Assembly (NCBI GenBank): GCA_947166705.1 | Contig: CAMVFE010000014.1 | Coordinates: 1-50,990 of the forward strand | Reading direction: 5' to 3' | DNA: 50,990 nucleotides | Source: an uncultured Clostridia bacterium | GTDB lineage: Bacteria; Bacillota; Clostridia; Christensenellales; Aristaeellaceae | Shown here: piece after piece, positions 7,560 to 16,235 of the stretch | Layout: every line of letters begins with the position of its first letter | Position numbering within the stretch: position 1 is the stretch's first letter | Position numbers and translations under genes: made by a program | The notes under the pieces: model-generated | Seen by the model: the letters and a program-made list of their open reading frames with translations, nothing else | Database searches by the model: none | Told to the model about the DNA's origin: nothing

Positions 7560-7646
7560 ACGGATAAGAAAGACTGCCTGCTGCGGAAATCTGCCCGCGG
7601 ATTCCCGGCAGGCTGAAGTTGAACGATAAAAAAGGAGGAAACAAAA

Positions 7647-8084
7647 ATGGCAAAGACTTTTCTGGATGAACTGACCGGATACCGCGTCAAGGTTGAGAAG
7701 GATGGCCGGGAAATCGTGAACGTGCCTGGAATTCTGGTCCTGCCCGGCCTGCTGCTGGCTCCGAAGGCGAGCCTGATCGGGATGGTCGCCGCGCCGCTGC
7801 TTGGCTGCAGCGTCCATCTGGAGAACGACGAAGGCCGGGAAATCGACATGGGCAAGGCCGTGAAGGACGCGGCGGACACCGTCGCCGATACAGCGGCCAC
7901 CGCCGCGCGGAGCGTCCGGGAGGAGATTGAGAAGGCCTGGGACGCCCTTTCCGCCGATGATCCGGAGGGCTGCCCCGAAGGGCAGGAGAACGGGGAGGAC
8001 GAGGAGGACGCCGGGGCGCAGGAAGCTCCGGAGGAGAACGAGCCCCGGATTCATGTCAACCCGGAAGATAACGAGAAAGTGTAA
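7647..8084 (+). CDS. DUF4342-like protein with acidic tail
   Basis: A 145-residue protein. The first 65 residues (VKVEKDGREIVNVPG, a hydrophobic stretch with LAPKASLIGMVAAPLLGC, then SVHLEND) match the DUF4342 pattern as I know it: a short beta unit, a hydrophobic hairpin, then a return strand. The middle is helical (AVKDAADTVADTAATAARSVREEIEKAWDAL in outline) and the tail is very acidic (EDEEDAGAQEAPEE). DUF4342 proteins have no established function. AAAGGAGG precedes the ATG. It is likely co-transcribed with the small membrane protein upstream, and a terminator follows at once. Confidence 0.75.
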   Translation: MAKTFLDELTGYRVKVEKDGREIVNVPGILVLPGLLLAPKASLIGMVAAPLLGCSVHLENDEGREIDMGKAVKDAADTVADTAATAARSVREEIEKAWDALSADDPEGCPEGQENGEDEEDAGAQEAPEENEPRIHVNPEDNEKV

Positions 8085-8090
8085 GCCTAT

Positions 8091-8120
8091 GGGGCCGGCC
8101 GTCAGGCCGGTCCCCTTTCG
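8091..8120 (+). terminator. Terminator after DUF4342-like gene
   Basis: GGGGCCGGCC (8091-8100) pairs with GGCCGG-T-CCCC (8105-8115) around a GTCA loop, followed by TTTCGTTT. It begins 6 nt after the stop codon. Confidence 0.75.
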
Positions 8121-8286
8121 TTTGTCTCCCCCCTCTTCGATGCGTCGGGAAGCTTCCGCCCGCGAAAGGCGCAATAAAGGAACCCGGACGTCTTCCGGGC
8201 TGAAATGCCCGGAAATCCATGGATGAAAAGCCCGGGGATTCCGGAATGAATCCGCATCGGAAAAGCCCTGAACAGCCCGGATACGG

Positions 8287-8314
8287 TTGACCCCGCGGGG
8301 AATCTGACTATAAT
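8287..8314 (+). promoter_or_regulatory. Promoter of PlsC-like gene
   Basis: TTGACC (8287-8292), 16-nt spacer and consensus TATAAT (8309-8314). Confidence 0.8.
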
Positions 8315-8349
8315 GGTGTCGTCTGAAACTGCGCTCCGGAGGCATGGAG

Positions 8350-9018
8350 ATGGGTAAGCATTTTTACGCGGCTGCGATCCCGCTGGTACGGCTGTTTATT
8401 CCGAAACTGAAGGTGGAATGGGAGGTTCCCTATGACGGGGAACCCTGTGTTTTTGTGGCGAACCACGAGCGCGCCATCGGGCCGCTGGAGATGGCCGTGA
8501 ATTTTCCCCTGCGGAAGGAGAGTCACATCTGGATCTTCGCGGATCCCCTGAGCCGGGAGACGACGCCGGCCTATGTGCGCCAGGATCACTGGTGGAATGA
8601 AAACGGGAAGCTGGCTCCCCTTTGGAACCGGATCATCCCGCCGGTCGTTTCCTGGATCCTGCCCCCGATTCTCCGCTCCGTGCCCCATGTTCCGGTCTAT
8701 CACGACGGGCGCGCCGCCACCACCATGAAGGAGAGTCTGCGCCTGCTGCGGGCGGGGCGGAACCTGGTGATCTTTCCGGAGATTCCCACGGGCTACGGGG
8801 AGCACGATACCGAAAAGATCAACGAGGGCTGGCTGATGATCCTGCCGATGTTTGAGAAGCGGGAGGGAAAGCCGCTGAAAATCCGGCCCGTCCGGCTGGA
8901 CCTGGCCTCCAGGCGGATGATCGTCCGCGCGCCCTTCACGATGGACCCCGCGCTTCCGCTGCGGGATCAGGTTCCGGAGCTCTCCCGGAAGGTGCTCCGC
9001 GGGATATTCGATTTGTAA
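8350..9018 (+). CDS. PlsC-like acyltransferase, atypical active site
   Basis: A protein of about 222 residues resembling 1-acyl-glycerol-3-phosphate acyltransferases. It has the NH motif (VANHERAIGPLEM) and the later VIFPEIPTGYG, corresponding to the FPEGTRS block. The canonical HX4D dyad reads H-ERAI-G, so the aspartate that activates the histidine in this family is absent at its usual place. It may therefore be a divergent acyltransferase or a non-catalytic relative. A hydrophobic helix (WNRIIPPVVSWILPPILRSV) could anchor it to the membrane. ATG 8344 has GGAGG almost adjacent, whereas ATG 8350 has it 7 nt away, so I chose 8350. Single gene with its own promoter and terminator. Confidence 0.75.
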   Translation: MGKHFYAAAIPLVRLFIPKLKVEWEVPYDGEPCVFVANHERAIGPLEMAVNFPLRKESHIWIFADPLSRETTPAYVRQDHWWNENGKLAPLWNRIIPPVVSWILPPILRSVPHVPVYHDGRAATTMKESLRLLRAGRNLVIFPEIPTGYGEHDTEKINEGWLMILPMFEKREGKPLKIRPVRLDLASRRMIVRAPFTMDPALPLRDQVPELSRKVLRGIFDL

Positions 9019-9086
9019 CGGAATATCACATCTACCCACATTTCAAAATCAGAAAGCCACCCGTCGCCTGACTCCTTTCAGCGCGA

Positions 9087-9122
9087 AGCGCTTCACCGTA
9101 AAAGGCGAAGCGCTGTTTTCTT
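9087..9122 (+). terminator. Terminator after PlsC-like gene
   Basis: AGCGCTTC (9087-9094) and GAAGCGCT (9107-9114) form the stem, followed by GTTTTCTTT. It also lies between convergent genes. Confidence 0.8.
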
Positions 9123-9149
9123 TATCGGGCTGAAAGCCGCGGATCGGGA

Positions 9150-10547
9150 TCAGAGGACGGAAATCAACTTCTGATTGCAGCGGCGGTAGTAATACAGGCA
9201 GATGAACAGGGCCGCCAGCTCCGCCGCCGGGAAGCACCACCACACCGCGTACACGTTTCCGGTCAGCCGGGCGATGAGCCAGGCGGCGGGAAGCAGGATC
9301 ACCAGCTGGCGGCAGATGCTCATGACCATGCTGTACACGCCCTTCCCGACGGCCTGGAAAACCGTGGAAAGGATGATGCCGACGGCGGCCAGCAGGAAGC
9401 TGGAGGAGATGATCCGCATGGCCACGACGCCGATGCTGGTCATCTGGGCGGTGATCTCCGCCTCCGCCTCCGATTCGAAGACAGCCATCAGCTGCCCGGG
9501 GAAGATCATGAAGATCAGCGTTCCCGCGAGCATGATGACGCAGGCCCAGGTGAGGGCGACCCGGATGCAGTCGTAAATCCGCTGCCGGATCCGCGCCCCG
9601 AAATTATACGCGATGATGGCGATGATGCCGTTGGACAGGCCGAAGACCGGCATGAAGATGAAGGACTGCAGCTTGAAGTAGACCGACATGACGTTCAGCG
9701 CAGCGTTGCTCTGCTCAAAGCCGGAAAGGATCCCGTTCATGCCGATATTCATCACCGAACCGATGGACGCCATGACCGTGCTGGGCAGTCCGACGGAGAC
9801 GATATCGCGCAGATCACCCGGGCTCACGGCAAAGTCCTTCCTGTTCAGCCGCAGCTCCGGATTCTTCTTCTGATTGATGGCAAAGCCGACGATGGCGGAA
9901 ACGAACTGGCCGATCACGGTGGCGGCGGCCGCGCCCGAAACGCCCATGCGAGGGCAGCCCAGATACCCGAAGATCAGGATCGGATCCAGGACAATGTTCG
10001 TCAGGGCCCCGCACAGCTGGGTTACCATGGACAGGACGGAGTTGCCCGTCGCCTGCAGCAGGCGCTCAAAAAAGATCGCCAGAAACAGCCCCAGGCTGAA
10101 GACGGTGACGATGCTCAGGTAGTCCTTTCCCATGGCGAGGATACGGTCCGCGCTCGCCAGGTTGTCGGAAACCACGGTCCGCATCACCGGTCCGGCCAGC
10201 AGCAGGCCGAAGAGGAGGAACAGCACGCTGCCCAGCGTCTCCACCAGGGCCCCGTTCCATCCGGCGCGGCGCGCCTCCCCCGGGTTCCGCTCGCCCAGCC
10301 TGCGGCTCAGCAGGCTGTTGATTCCGGTGCCCATGCCGGTGGACAGCGCGATCATCAGCATCTGGAACGGCGCGGCCAGGGAAACGGCGGTCAGCCCGTT
10401 GGGGTCAAACCGGGAGACGAAAATGCTGTCCACCACGTTGTAAAGCGCCTGGATCAGCATGGAAAACATGATGGGAATGCTGACCTTGGGCACCAGACGG
10501 GTCATCCGCATGGTCCCGAGGATTTCGGAACGGTCCTGTTTCTGCAT
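9150..10547 (-). CDS. MATE-family efflux transporter
   Basis: A 465-residue membrane protein of the multidrug and toxic compound extrusion family. It has about 12 hydrophobic segments and the family pattern PIMFSMLIQALYNVVDSIFV at the N-terminus, with a matching second half (FKLQSFIFMPVFGLSNGIIA). MATE proteins export cationic compounds in exchange for sodium or protons across the inner membrane. AAAGGA lies 5 nt before ATG. It lies 137 nt downstream of a second MATE gene and ends the four-gene export block. The two MATE proteins are clearly different in sequence, so this is not a recent duplication. The substrate is unknown. Confidence 0.92.
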   Translation of the reverse strand: MQKQDRSEILGTMRMTRLVPKVSIPIMFSMLIQALYNVVDSIFVSRFDPNGLTAVSLAAPFQMLMIALSTGMGTGINSLLSRRLGERNPGEARRAGWNGALVETLGSVLFLLFGLLLAGPVMRTVVSDNLASADRILAMGKDYLSIVTVFSLGLFLAIFFERLLQATGNSVLSMVTQLCGALTNIVLDPILIFGYLGCPRMGVSGAAAATVIGQFVSAIVGFAINQKKNPELRLNRKDFAVSPGDLRDIVSVGLPSTVMASIGSVMNIGMNGILSGFEQSNAALNVMSVYFKLQSFIFMPVFGLSNGIIAIIAYNFGARIRQRIYDCIRVALTWACVIMLAGTLIFMIFPGQLMAVFESEAEAEITAQMTSIGVVAMRIISSSFLLAAVGIILSTVFQAVGKGVYSMVMSICRQLVILLPAAWLIARLTGNVYAVWWCFPAAELAALFICLYYYRRCNQKLISVL

Positions 10548-10684
10548 GGCTTTCCTTTCCCGCGGTCGGCCGGAATCCGGCCCCCGGTTTGTACATATCT
10601 GCGGGAAGGGGCCCGGCCCCGTCCCGGCTGAGGATCATAAAGTCTTGATGTGCTTCTGTCAGGCGGGCGGCGCGTCCGGGGCGG

Positions 10685-12103
10685 TCATCCCGCTTCCGGC
10701 GCAGGGTTCTCCTCCCCCGCCGTCTCCGCGTCCTCCCCGGAGATGCTCAGTCCGCCGTGCTTCCGGATCCAGTAGGCGATCATCAGGAAGAAGCAGCACG
10801 CCCAGCCCACCGGGTACCCGAAGCCGACCCACTTCGGCACGTTGGCGATGTACCGCGTCAGCACGAACAGGTAAACCTGCCGGATGCCGACGAAGGCGGC
10901 CAGCATGACGATCATGGGCCCCCGGGAGTCCCCCTCTCCCCGCAGCGCGCTGGCCATCACGTGGTTGACGCAGTTGAACAGCAGGAAGAACACGTTCGTC
11001 CGCAGGAACAGGGCACCGAACTCAATCACCTGCCCGTCCGACGTAAACAGGCCGACGGAAGGCTCCGCGAAAAGGAAGAGCCCCGCCGCGACCGCCGCGG
11101 TCACGCCCACGCTCATCGCGATGGTGATCCACGCGCCCCGGGCGGCCCTTTTTTTCTTGCCCGCGCCCAGATTCTGGGAAACGAAGGTGGTCGCCGCCAT
11201 GGCCATGCTCTGCATGGGCAGCATGATGAACGTATCCAGCTTGTTGTAGCAGCTCCAGCCCGCCATGCAGGCGGACCCGAAGTAATTCACATAGCTCTGG
11301 ACGAAGACGTTGGAGAACGCGGTGATCACGCTCTGGATGCCCGCCGGCAGCCCGACGGCGAAGATTCTCTTCAGGATGCCCCGGTCCACGCGCAGGTCCT
11401 TCCAGCTCAGCCGGTAGATGTCCTCCGTCCTCGTCAGCAGCGCCAGCACCAGCGCGGCGGACACGAACTGGGACACCACCGTCGCCACCGCCACCCCGCT
11501 GATGCCCATGCCGAAGGTGATCACGAACAGCAGGTCCAGCGCGATGTTCAGGACGCTGGTGATGATCAGGAAAATCAGCGGCCGCGTGGAATCCCCCACC
11601 GCGCGCAGGATTCCGCTGCCCATATTGTAGATCAGCAGGCCGGAAATGCCCGCGAAATAGATCGTCAGATAGGTTTCCGCGTCCTGAAGCACATCCTCCG
11701 GGGTGGACATGAAGCGCAGCATGGGCTTCACCGTCGCCGCCCCGGCGGCGGTGAACGCCGCGCTGAGCAGGAAGGTCGCCATCATCGTGGTCTCGATGGC
11801 GTTATGCAGCTCCTTCATGTTCCGCTGGCCGAAGTAGTTGCTGATCACGACCCCCGCGCCGACGGAGAATCCGTTGAAGAAGAACACCGCCATATTGACG
11901 ATGATCGACGTGGAGCCGACAGCCGCCAGCGCCTGGGTGCTCACGTAGTTGCCGACGACCAGGGTGTCCACCGTGTTGTACAGCATCTGGAAGATGTTGC
12001 CCAGCATCAGCGGCAGGGAAAACAGGACGATCTGGCGGACCATGGATCCGCTGGTCATATCCCGGGTGGTGGTTCTGCGGGGTACCGTCTGCAGGTGTTT
12101 CAT
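10685..12103 (-). CDS. MATE-family efflux transporter
   Basis: A 472-residue MATE transporter with the N-terminal signature LPLMLGNIFQMLYNTVDTLVV, followed by GNYVSTQALAAVG and a repeat in the second half (DTFIMLPMQSMAMAATTFVSQNLGAG). About 12 membrane helices are predicted from hydrophobicity. The C-terminal tail is acidic and outside the fold (EDAETAGEENPAPEAG). AAAGGA precedes ATG by 4 nt. The gene lies 97 nt downstream of an ABC exporter pair on the same strand and probably belongs to the same export cluster. Substrate unknown. Confidence 0.92.
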   Translation of the reverse strand: MKHLQTVPRRTTTRDMTSGSMVRQIVLFSLPLMLGNIFQMLYNTVDTLVVGNYVSTQALAAVGSTSIIVNMAVFFFNGFSVGAGVVISNYFGQRNMKELHNAIETTMMATFLLSAAFTAAGAATVKPMLRFMSTPEDVLQDAETYLTIYFAGISGLLIYNMGSGILRAVGDSTRPLIFLIITSVLNIALDLLFVITFGMGISGVAVATVVSQFVSAALVLALLTRTEDIYRLSWKDLRVDRGILKRIFAVGLPAGIQSVITAFSNVFVQSYVNYFGSACMAGWSCYNKLDTFIMLPMQSMAMAATTFVSQNLGAGKKKRAARGAWITIAMSVGVTAAVAAGLFLFAEPSVGLFTSDGQVIEFGALFLRTNVFFLLFNCVNHVMASALRGEGDSRGPMIVMLAAFVGIRQVYLFVLTRYIANVPKWVGFGYPVGWACCFFLMIAYWIRKHGGLSISGEDAETAGEENPAPEAG

Positions 12104-12200
12104 GCTGTCCTTTCAGGAATCTTCCGCTTCGGGGAAAAGGCTCCGTTTTCCGGGGCCGGCTCCCCGCCTTCCGGGCTCTCGCCGCGTTTGTCCGCGGGCC

Positions 12201-14165
12201 TTATTCGAGCTCGAAGGCGCCGGTGTAAAGCTGGTAGTACTGCCCCTTCGCGGCGATCAGCTGGTCGTGGGTGCCGCGCTCGATGATGCGGCCGTGGTCC
12301 AGCACCATGATGACGTCGCTGTTCTGCACCGTGGACAGCCTGTGGGCGATGACGAACACGGTCCGGCCCTGCATAAGCCGGTCCATGCCGCGCTGCACGA
12401 GGGCTTCGGTGCGGGTGTCGATGGAGGAGGTCGCCTCGTCGAGGATCATGACCGGCGGGTCGGAGACCGCGGCCCGGGCGATGGAGATCAGCTGCCGCTG
12501 TCCCTGGCTCAGCCCGCTTCCGTCCCCGGACAGCATCGTCTGGTAGCCCTCCGGCAGGCGGGTGATGAAGTCATGGGCGTTGGCCATCTTCGCGGCCTCG
12601 ATGCATTCCTCGTCCGTCGCGTCCAGCTTGCCGTAGCGGATGTTGTCCATGACGGTGCCGGTGAAGAGGTTCACCTCCTGCAGCACGACCCCCAGGGAGT
12701 GCCGCAGGTCCGGCTTGGCGATCTTGTTGATGTTGATCCCGTCGTACCTCACCTTGCCGTCCGCGATGTCGTAGAAGCGGTTGATCAGGTTGGTGATCGT
12801 GGTCTTCCCGGCGCCGGTGGCGCCGACGAAGGCCACCTTCTGGCCGGGCCGGGCGTACAGCGAGATATCATGCAGCACGGTCTTCTCCGGCACGTAGGCG
12901 AAATCCACATCTTCCATCACCACGTCGCCCTGCAGCCGGGTATAGGTGACGGATCCGTCCGCGGAATGGGGATGCTTCCAGGCCCACAGCCCGGTCCGCT
13001 CGTCCGTCTCGGTGAGCTCCCCGTCCTGCTCCTTCACGTTGACCAGGTGCACGTACCCGGCGTCCTTCTCGGATTCCTCGTCCATCAGGGCGAAGATCCG
13101 CTCCGCGCCGGCCAGCGCCATGGCGATGAAGTTGATCTGCTGCGCGACCTGGTTGATGGGCTGCATGAAGTTGCGGCTCAGGGTCAGGAAGGCGGCGATG
13201 GCGCCCAGGCTCAGGGGGCCGGCGCCCCTCAGGCTCAGGTTGGTGGCCCCGGCGATGGCCAGCGCGCCGCCGACGATCGCCAGGATCACGTACAGCAGGT
13301 GGCCCATGTTGTTGTTCACCGGGCCGAGGATGTTGGTCAGCTTGTTGGCCTCAGTCATGTTTCCGCAAAGCTCGTCGTTCCGGCGGTCGAATTCCTCCTC
13401 CGCTTCGGGCTCGTGGTTGAAGACCTTGACGACCTTCTGGCCGTTGATCATCTCCTCGATATATCCGTTCAGGCTGGCCAGGGAGGTCTGCTGCTTCACA
13501 AAGAACGCCGCGCTCCGCCCGCCCAGCTTCGTGGTGGCCTTCAGCATGAAGAAGGTGCCGGCCAGCACCACCAGCGTCAGCCAGACGCTGCAGTTCAGCA
13601 TGGACACAAACACGACCAGCAGCGTGATGGCCGAGGAAACCGTCTGAGGCAGCACCTGGCTCACCATCTGGCGCAGGGTGTCCGTGTCGTTGGTGTAATG
13701 GCTCATGACCTCGCCGTGGGTATGCGTGTCGAAATACCGGATGGGCAGGGTCTGCATGTGGGCGAACATCTCGTCCCGGACGGTGCGCAGGACGCTCTGG
13801 GAAACCACGGCCATGATCCTGGCCTGGGTGAAGACCGCCGCGATGGCGAGCAGGTACAGGGCCGCCATCTGCAGGATCGCCCGCAGCAGCCCGCTGAAAT
13901 CGGGGCTGGACGTCGCCAGCAGCGGCGTGATGTAGTCATCGATGATCCGCCCGAGGAAGGTGGCGGCGGAGGCGGTGGCGACGGCGTTGATCAGGATGCA
14001 GGCCAGCACCAGGACCAGCCGCGGCCAGAAGGGCACGATGTATTTCATCAGCCGGGCGACCGTCTCCTTATGGATGGGCTGGCGCGGTCCCATGGCGCGC
14101 GGGCCGCGGGGGCCTCCGCCGGCCATCGGCGCGGGCCTGGCCGGGACGTTCTTCTTCTCGCTCAT
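12201..14165 (-). CDS. ABC exporter half-transporter, catalytic subunit
   Basis: A 654-residue fused membrane plus ATP-binding subunit. A proline/glycine-rich N-terminus (about 30 residues) precedes six transmembrane helices, then the ATPase domain with Walker A GATGAGKTT, signature LSQGQRQ, Walker B VMILDEATSSID (catalytic glutamate present) and the switch HRLS. An insert of about 40 residues between membrane and ATPase domains (KEQDGELTETDERTGLWAWK) is typical of clostridial members. Its start ATG overlaps the TGA stop of the partner gene by 4 nt (ATGA), indicating translational coupling. With its partner it should form a heterodimeric lipid or drug exporter of the LmrCD/BmrCD kind. Confidence 0.93.
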   Translation of the reverse strand: MSEKKNVPARPAPMAGGGPRGPRAMGPRQPIHKETVARLMKYIVPFWPRLVLVLACILINAVATASAATFLGRIIDDYITPLLATSSPDFSGLLRAILQMAALYLLAIAAVFTQARIMAVVSQSVLRTVRDEMFAHMQTLPIRYFDTHTHGEVMSHYTNDTDTLRQMVSQVLPQTVSSAITLLVVFVSMLNCSVWLTLVVLAGTFFMLKATTKLGGRSAAFFVKQQTSLASLNGYIEEMINGQKVVKVFNHEPEAEEEFDRRNDELCGNMTEANKLTNILGPVNNNMGHLLYVILAIVGGALAIAGATNLSLRGAGPLSLGAIAAFLTLSRNFMQPINQVAQQINFIAMALAGAERIFALMDEESEKDAGYVHLVNVKEQDGELTETDERTGLWAWKHPHSADGSVTYTRLQGDVVMEDVDFAYVPEKTVLHDISLYARPGQKVAFVGATGAGKTTITNLINRFYDIADGKVRYDGININKIAKPDLRHSLGVVLQEVNLFTGTVMDNIRYGKLDATDEECIEAAKMANAHDFITRLPEGYQTMLSGDGSGLSQGQRQLISIARAAVSDPPVMILDEATSSIDTRTEALVQRGMDRLMQGRTVFVIAHRLSTVQNSDVIMVLDHGRIIERGTHDQLIAAKGQYYQLYTGAFELE

Positions 14166-15910
14166 TCCTCCGCGCCTCCCTTCGTCTGCGAATCATGCAC
14201 CTCGCGGTAGATTTCGCACCGGGTCATCAGCTCCTCGTGGGTACCCGCGTCCGCGACGGTTCCGTTGTCCAGCACGATGATCAGGTCCGCGTCCCGCACG
14301 GAGGACACCCGCTGGGCGATGATGATCTTGGTCGTTTCCGGAATGTAGCTGCGGAAGCCCGCCCGGATCAGGGCGTCGGTCTTCGTATCCACCGCGCTGG
14401 TGCTGTCGTCGAGGATCAGGATCTTCGGCTTCTTCAGCAGCGCCCGGGCGATGCACAGCCGCTGCTTCTGCCCGCCGGATACGTTGGTGCCGCCCTGCTC
14501 GATCCAGGTGTCGTATTTGTCGGGCATCTCCCGGATGAAGGCATCCGCCTGGGCGAGCCGGCAGGCCTCCTCGATCTCCGCGTCGGTCGCCGCCTCGTTT
14601 CCCCAGCGCAGGTTGTCCCGGATGGTGCCGGAGAAAAGCTCGTTCTTCTGAAGCACCATGGCCACGCCCTCCCGGAGGGCGGTCAGGTCGTAATCCCTCG
14701 TGTCGATCCCGCCGACGCGCACCGCGCCCCCGGAAACGTCGTACAGCCGGGGAATCAGCTGCACCAGCGAGGTCTTGCCCGATCCGGTGCCGCCCAGGAT
14801 GCCGACCATGGCGCCGGAGGGAATGTGGATGTCGATGCCGCTCAGGGTGTCGCGCTCGCTGGTTTTCGCGTACCGGAAGCTGACATGGTCGAAGTCCACG
14901 GAGCCGTCGGGAATCTCCTTCACGGCGTTCTCCGGGCTCAGGATGTCGCTCTTCTCGTCCAGCACCTCGACGATACGCTGGGCGGAAGCGCGGCTCATGG
15001 TGATCATCAGGAACACCATGGACACCATCATCAGGCTGGACAGGATCTGGATCACGTAGGTGATCAGGCTCATCAGCTGCCCGGTGGTCATGCCGATGTC
15101 CGGGTTGTTGCCGGAGGCCACGATGGCCCGGGCGCCCAGCCAGGAGATCACCAGCGTGCAGGCGTAGATGCAGACCATCATCAGCGGGCTCATGAACGCC
15201 AGCTGCTTCTCCGCCTTCGTGAAATCCTGGTAGATGGAGGCGGAGATGCCGTTGAATTTCTGCACCTCGTAATCCTCCCGGACGAAGTTCTTCACCACGC
15301 GGATGCCGCGCAGGTTCTCCTGCACAACGTTGTTCAGCCGGTCGTAGGTCTTGAACACCCGCCGGAAGATCGGATGGGTCCGGCTCATGATGAAGTAGAT
15401 GCCGAAGCCCAGCACCGGCAGCGTGAACAGGAAGACCATGCTGATCCGCGCGTTGATGGTCAGCGCCATGATCATGGAGAAGATCAGCGTCATCGGGGCG
15501 CGCACCGCCATCCGGAGGATCATCTGGAAGGCGTTCTGCACGTTGGTCACGTCCGTGGTCAGCCGCGTGATGATGGACGAGGTGCTGAACTTGTCGATGT
15601 TGGAGAAGGAATAATCCTGGATGGCATAATACATATCATGCCGCAGGTTCCGCGCGAAGCCGCAGGAGGAAACCGCCGCCATCCTGCCGCTCATGACGCC
15701 CGAGAACAGGGAAATCATCGCCGTCACCAGCAGGATGCCGCCGTACAGCCAGATGCAGCTCATATCCCCCCGCTCGATGCCGCGGTCGATCAGGTAGCTC
15801 ATCACCAGGGGAATAACGGTTTCCATGGAAACCTCCCCCACCATGAACAGTGGGGTGGCGATCGCCTGCCTTTTGTATTGTCGGACATGGGAAGCCAGTT
15901 TCTTGATCAT
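14162..15910 (-). CDS. ABC exporter half-transporter, degenerate ATP-site subunit
   Basis: A 582-residue fused membrane and ATPase protein, the first gene of the export block. It has six hydrophobic helices, Walker A GGTGSGKTS, signature VSGGQKQRL and Walker B ILILDDSTSAVD. The residue after the Walker B aspartate is D rather than the catalytic glutamate, while the partner keeps E. One consensus and one degenerate ATP site is the hallmark of heterodimeric ABC exporters. The switch histidine also differs (AQRVSS instead of AHRLS). The promoter lies about 140 nt upstream. It is translationally coupled to the downstream partner by an ATGA overlap. Confidence 0.93.
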   Translation of the reverse strand: MIKKLASHVRQYKRQAIATPLFMVGEVSMETVIPLVMSYLIDRGIERGDMSCIWLYGGILLVTAMISLFSGVMSGRMAAVSSCGFARNLRHDMYYAIQDYSFSNIDKFSTSSIITRLTTDVTNVQNAFQMILRMAVRAPMTLIFSMIMALTINARISMVFLFTLPVLGFGIYFIMSRTHPIFRRVFKTYDRLNNVVQENLRGIRVVKNFVREDYEVQKFNGISASIYQDFTKAEKQLAFMSPLMMVCIYACTLVISWLGARAIVASGNNPDIGMTTGQLMSLITYVIQILSSLMMVSMVFLMITMSRASAQRIVEVLDEKSDILSPENAVKEIPDGSVDFDHVSFRYAKTSERDTLSGIDIHIPSGAMVGILGGTGSGKTSLVQLIPRLYDVSGGAVRVGGIDTRDYDLTALREGVAMVLQKNELFSGTIRDNLRWGNEAATDAEIEEACRLAQADAFIREMPDKYDTWIEQGGTNVSGGQKQRLCIARALLKKPKILILDDSTSAVDTKTDALIRAGFRSYIPETTKIIIAQRVSSVRDADLIIVLDNGTVADAGTHEELMTRCEIYREVHDSQTKGGAEE

Positions 15911-16047
15911 CCGCTTTTCTGTTCCTTTCCAGTTTCAGGCCCGGCGGCCGGAAAAAAGCCCGTCCGGGAGCTGCCGTCCCTCCGGAGGGCTCCGGAGCGT
16001 CTTCCGCGGTTCCCGGAAGGCCCCGCCGCGCAAAAATCCGCATCTTC

Positions 16048-16076
16048 AAGATAGAAGCTTTCCCGGCGTTTGTCAA
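16048..16076 (-). promoter_or_regulatory. Promoter of the export cluster
   Basis: TTGACA (16076-16071), 17-nt spacer and TATCTT (16053-16048) on the minus strand, leaving a leader of about 130 nt. Confidence 0.72.
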
Positions 16077-16142
16077 GAATTGTCACAGAATCTTCACAGG
16101 GATTCCGTCCTGAAATACCGGCCCTTTTCCGTTTTCTTCCGC

Positions 16143-16173
16143 TTGACGGGGAGGGAGGGGGGCAGGTTATAAT
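16143..16173 (+). promoter_or_regulatory. Promoter of arabinofuranosidase gene
   Basis: TTGACG (16143-16148), 19-nt spacer and consensus TATAAT (16168-16173). The spacer is 2 nt longer than ideal. It is divergent from the export-cluster promoter. Confidence 0.65.
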
Positions 16174-16235
16174 AATATAAAAGGAAGGCGGCGGTTCCGC
16201 GCCGCCCCGAAGACGACGTACAGGAGGATTTCCCC

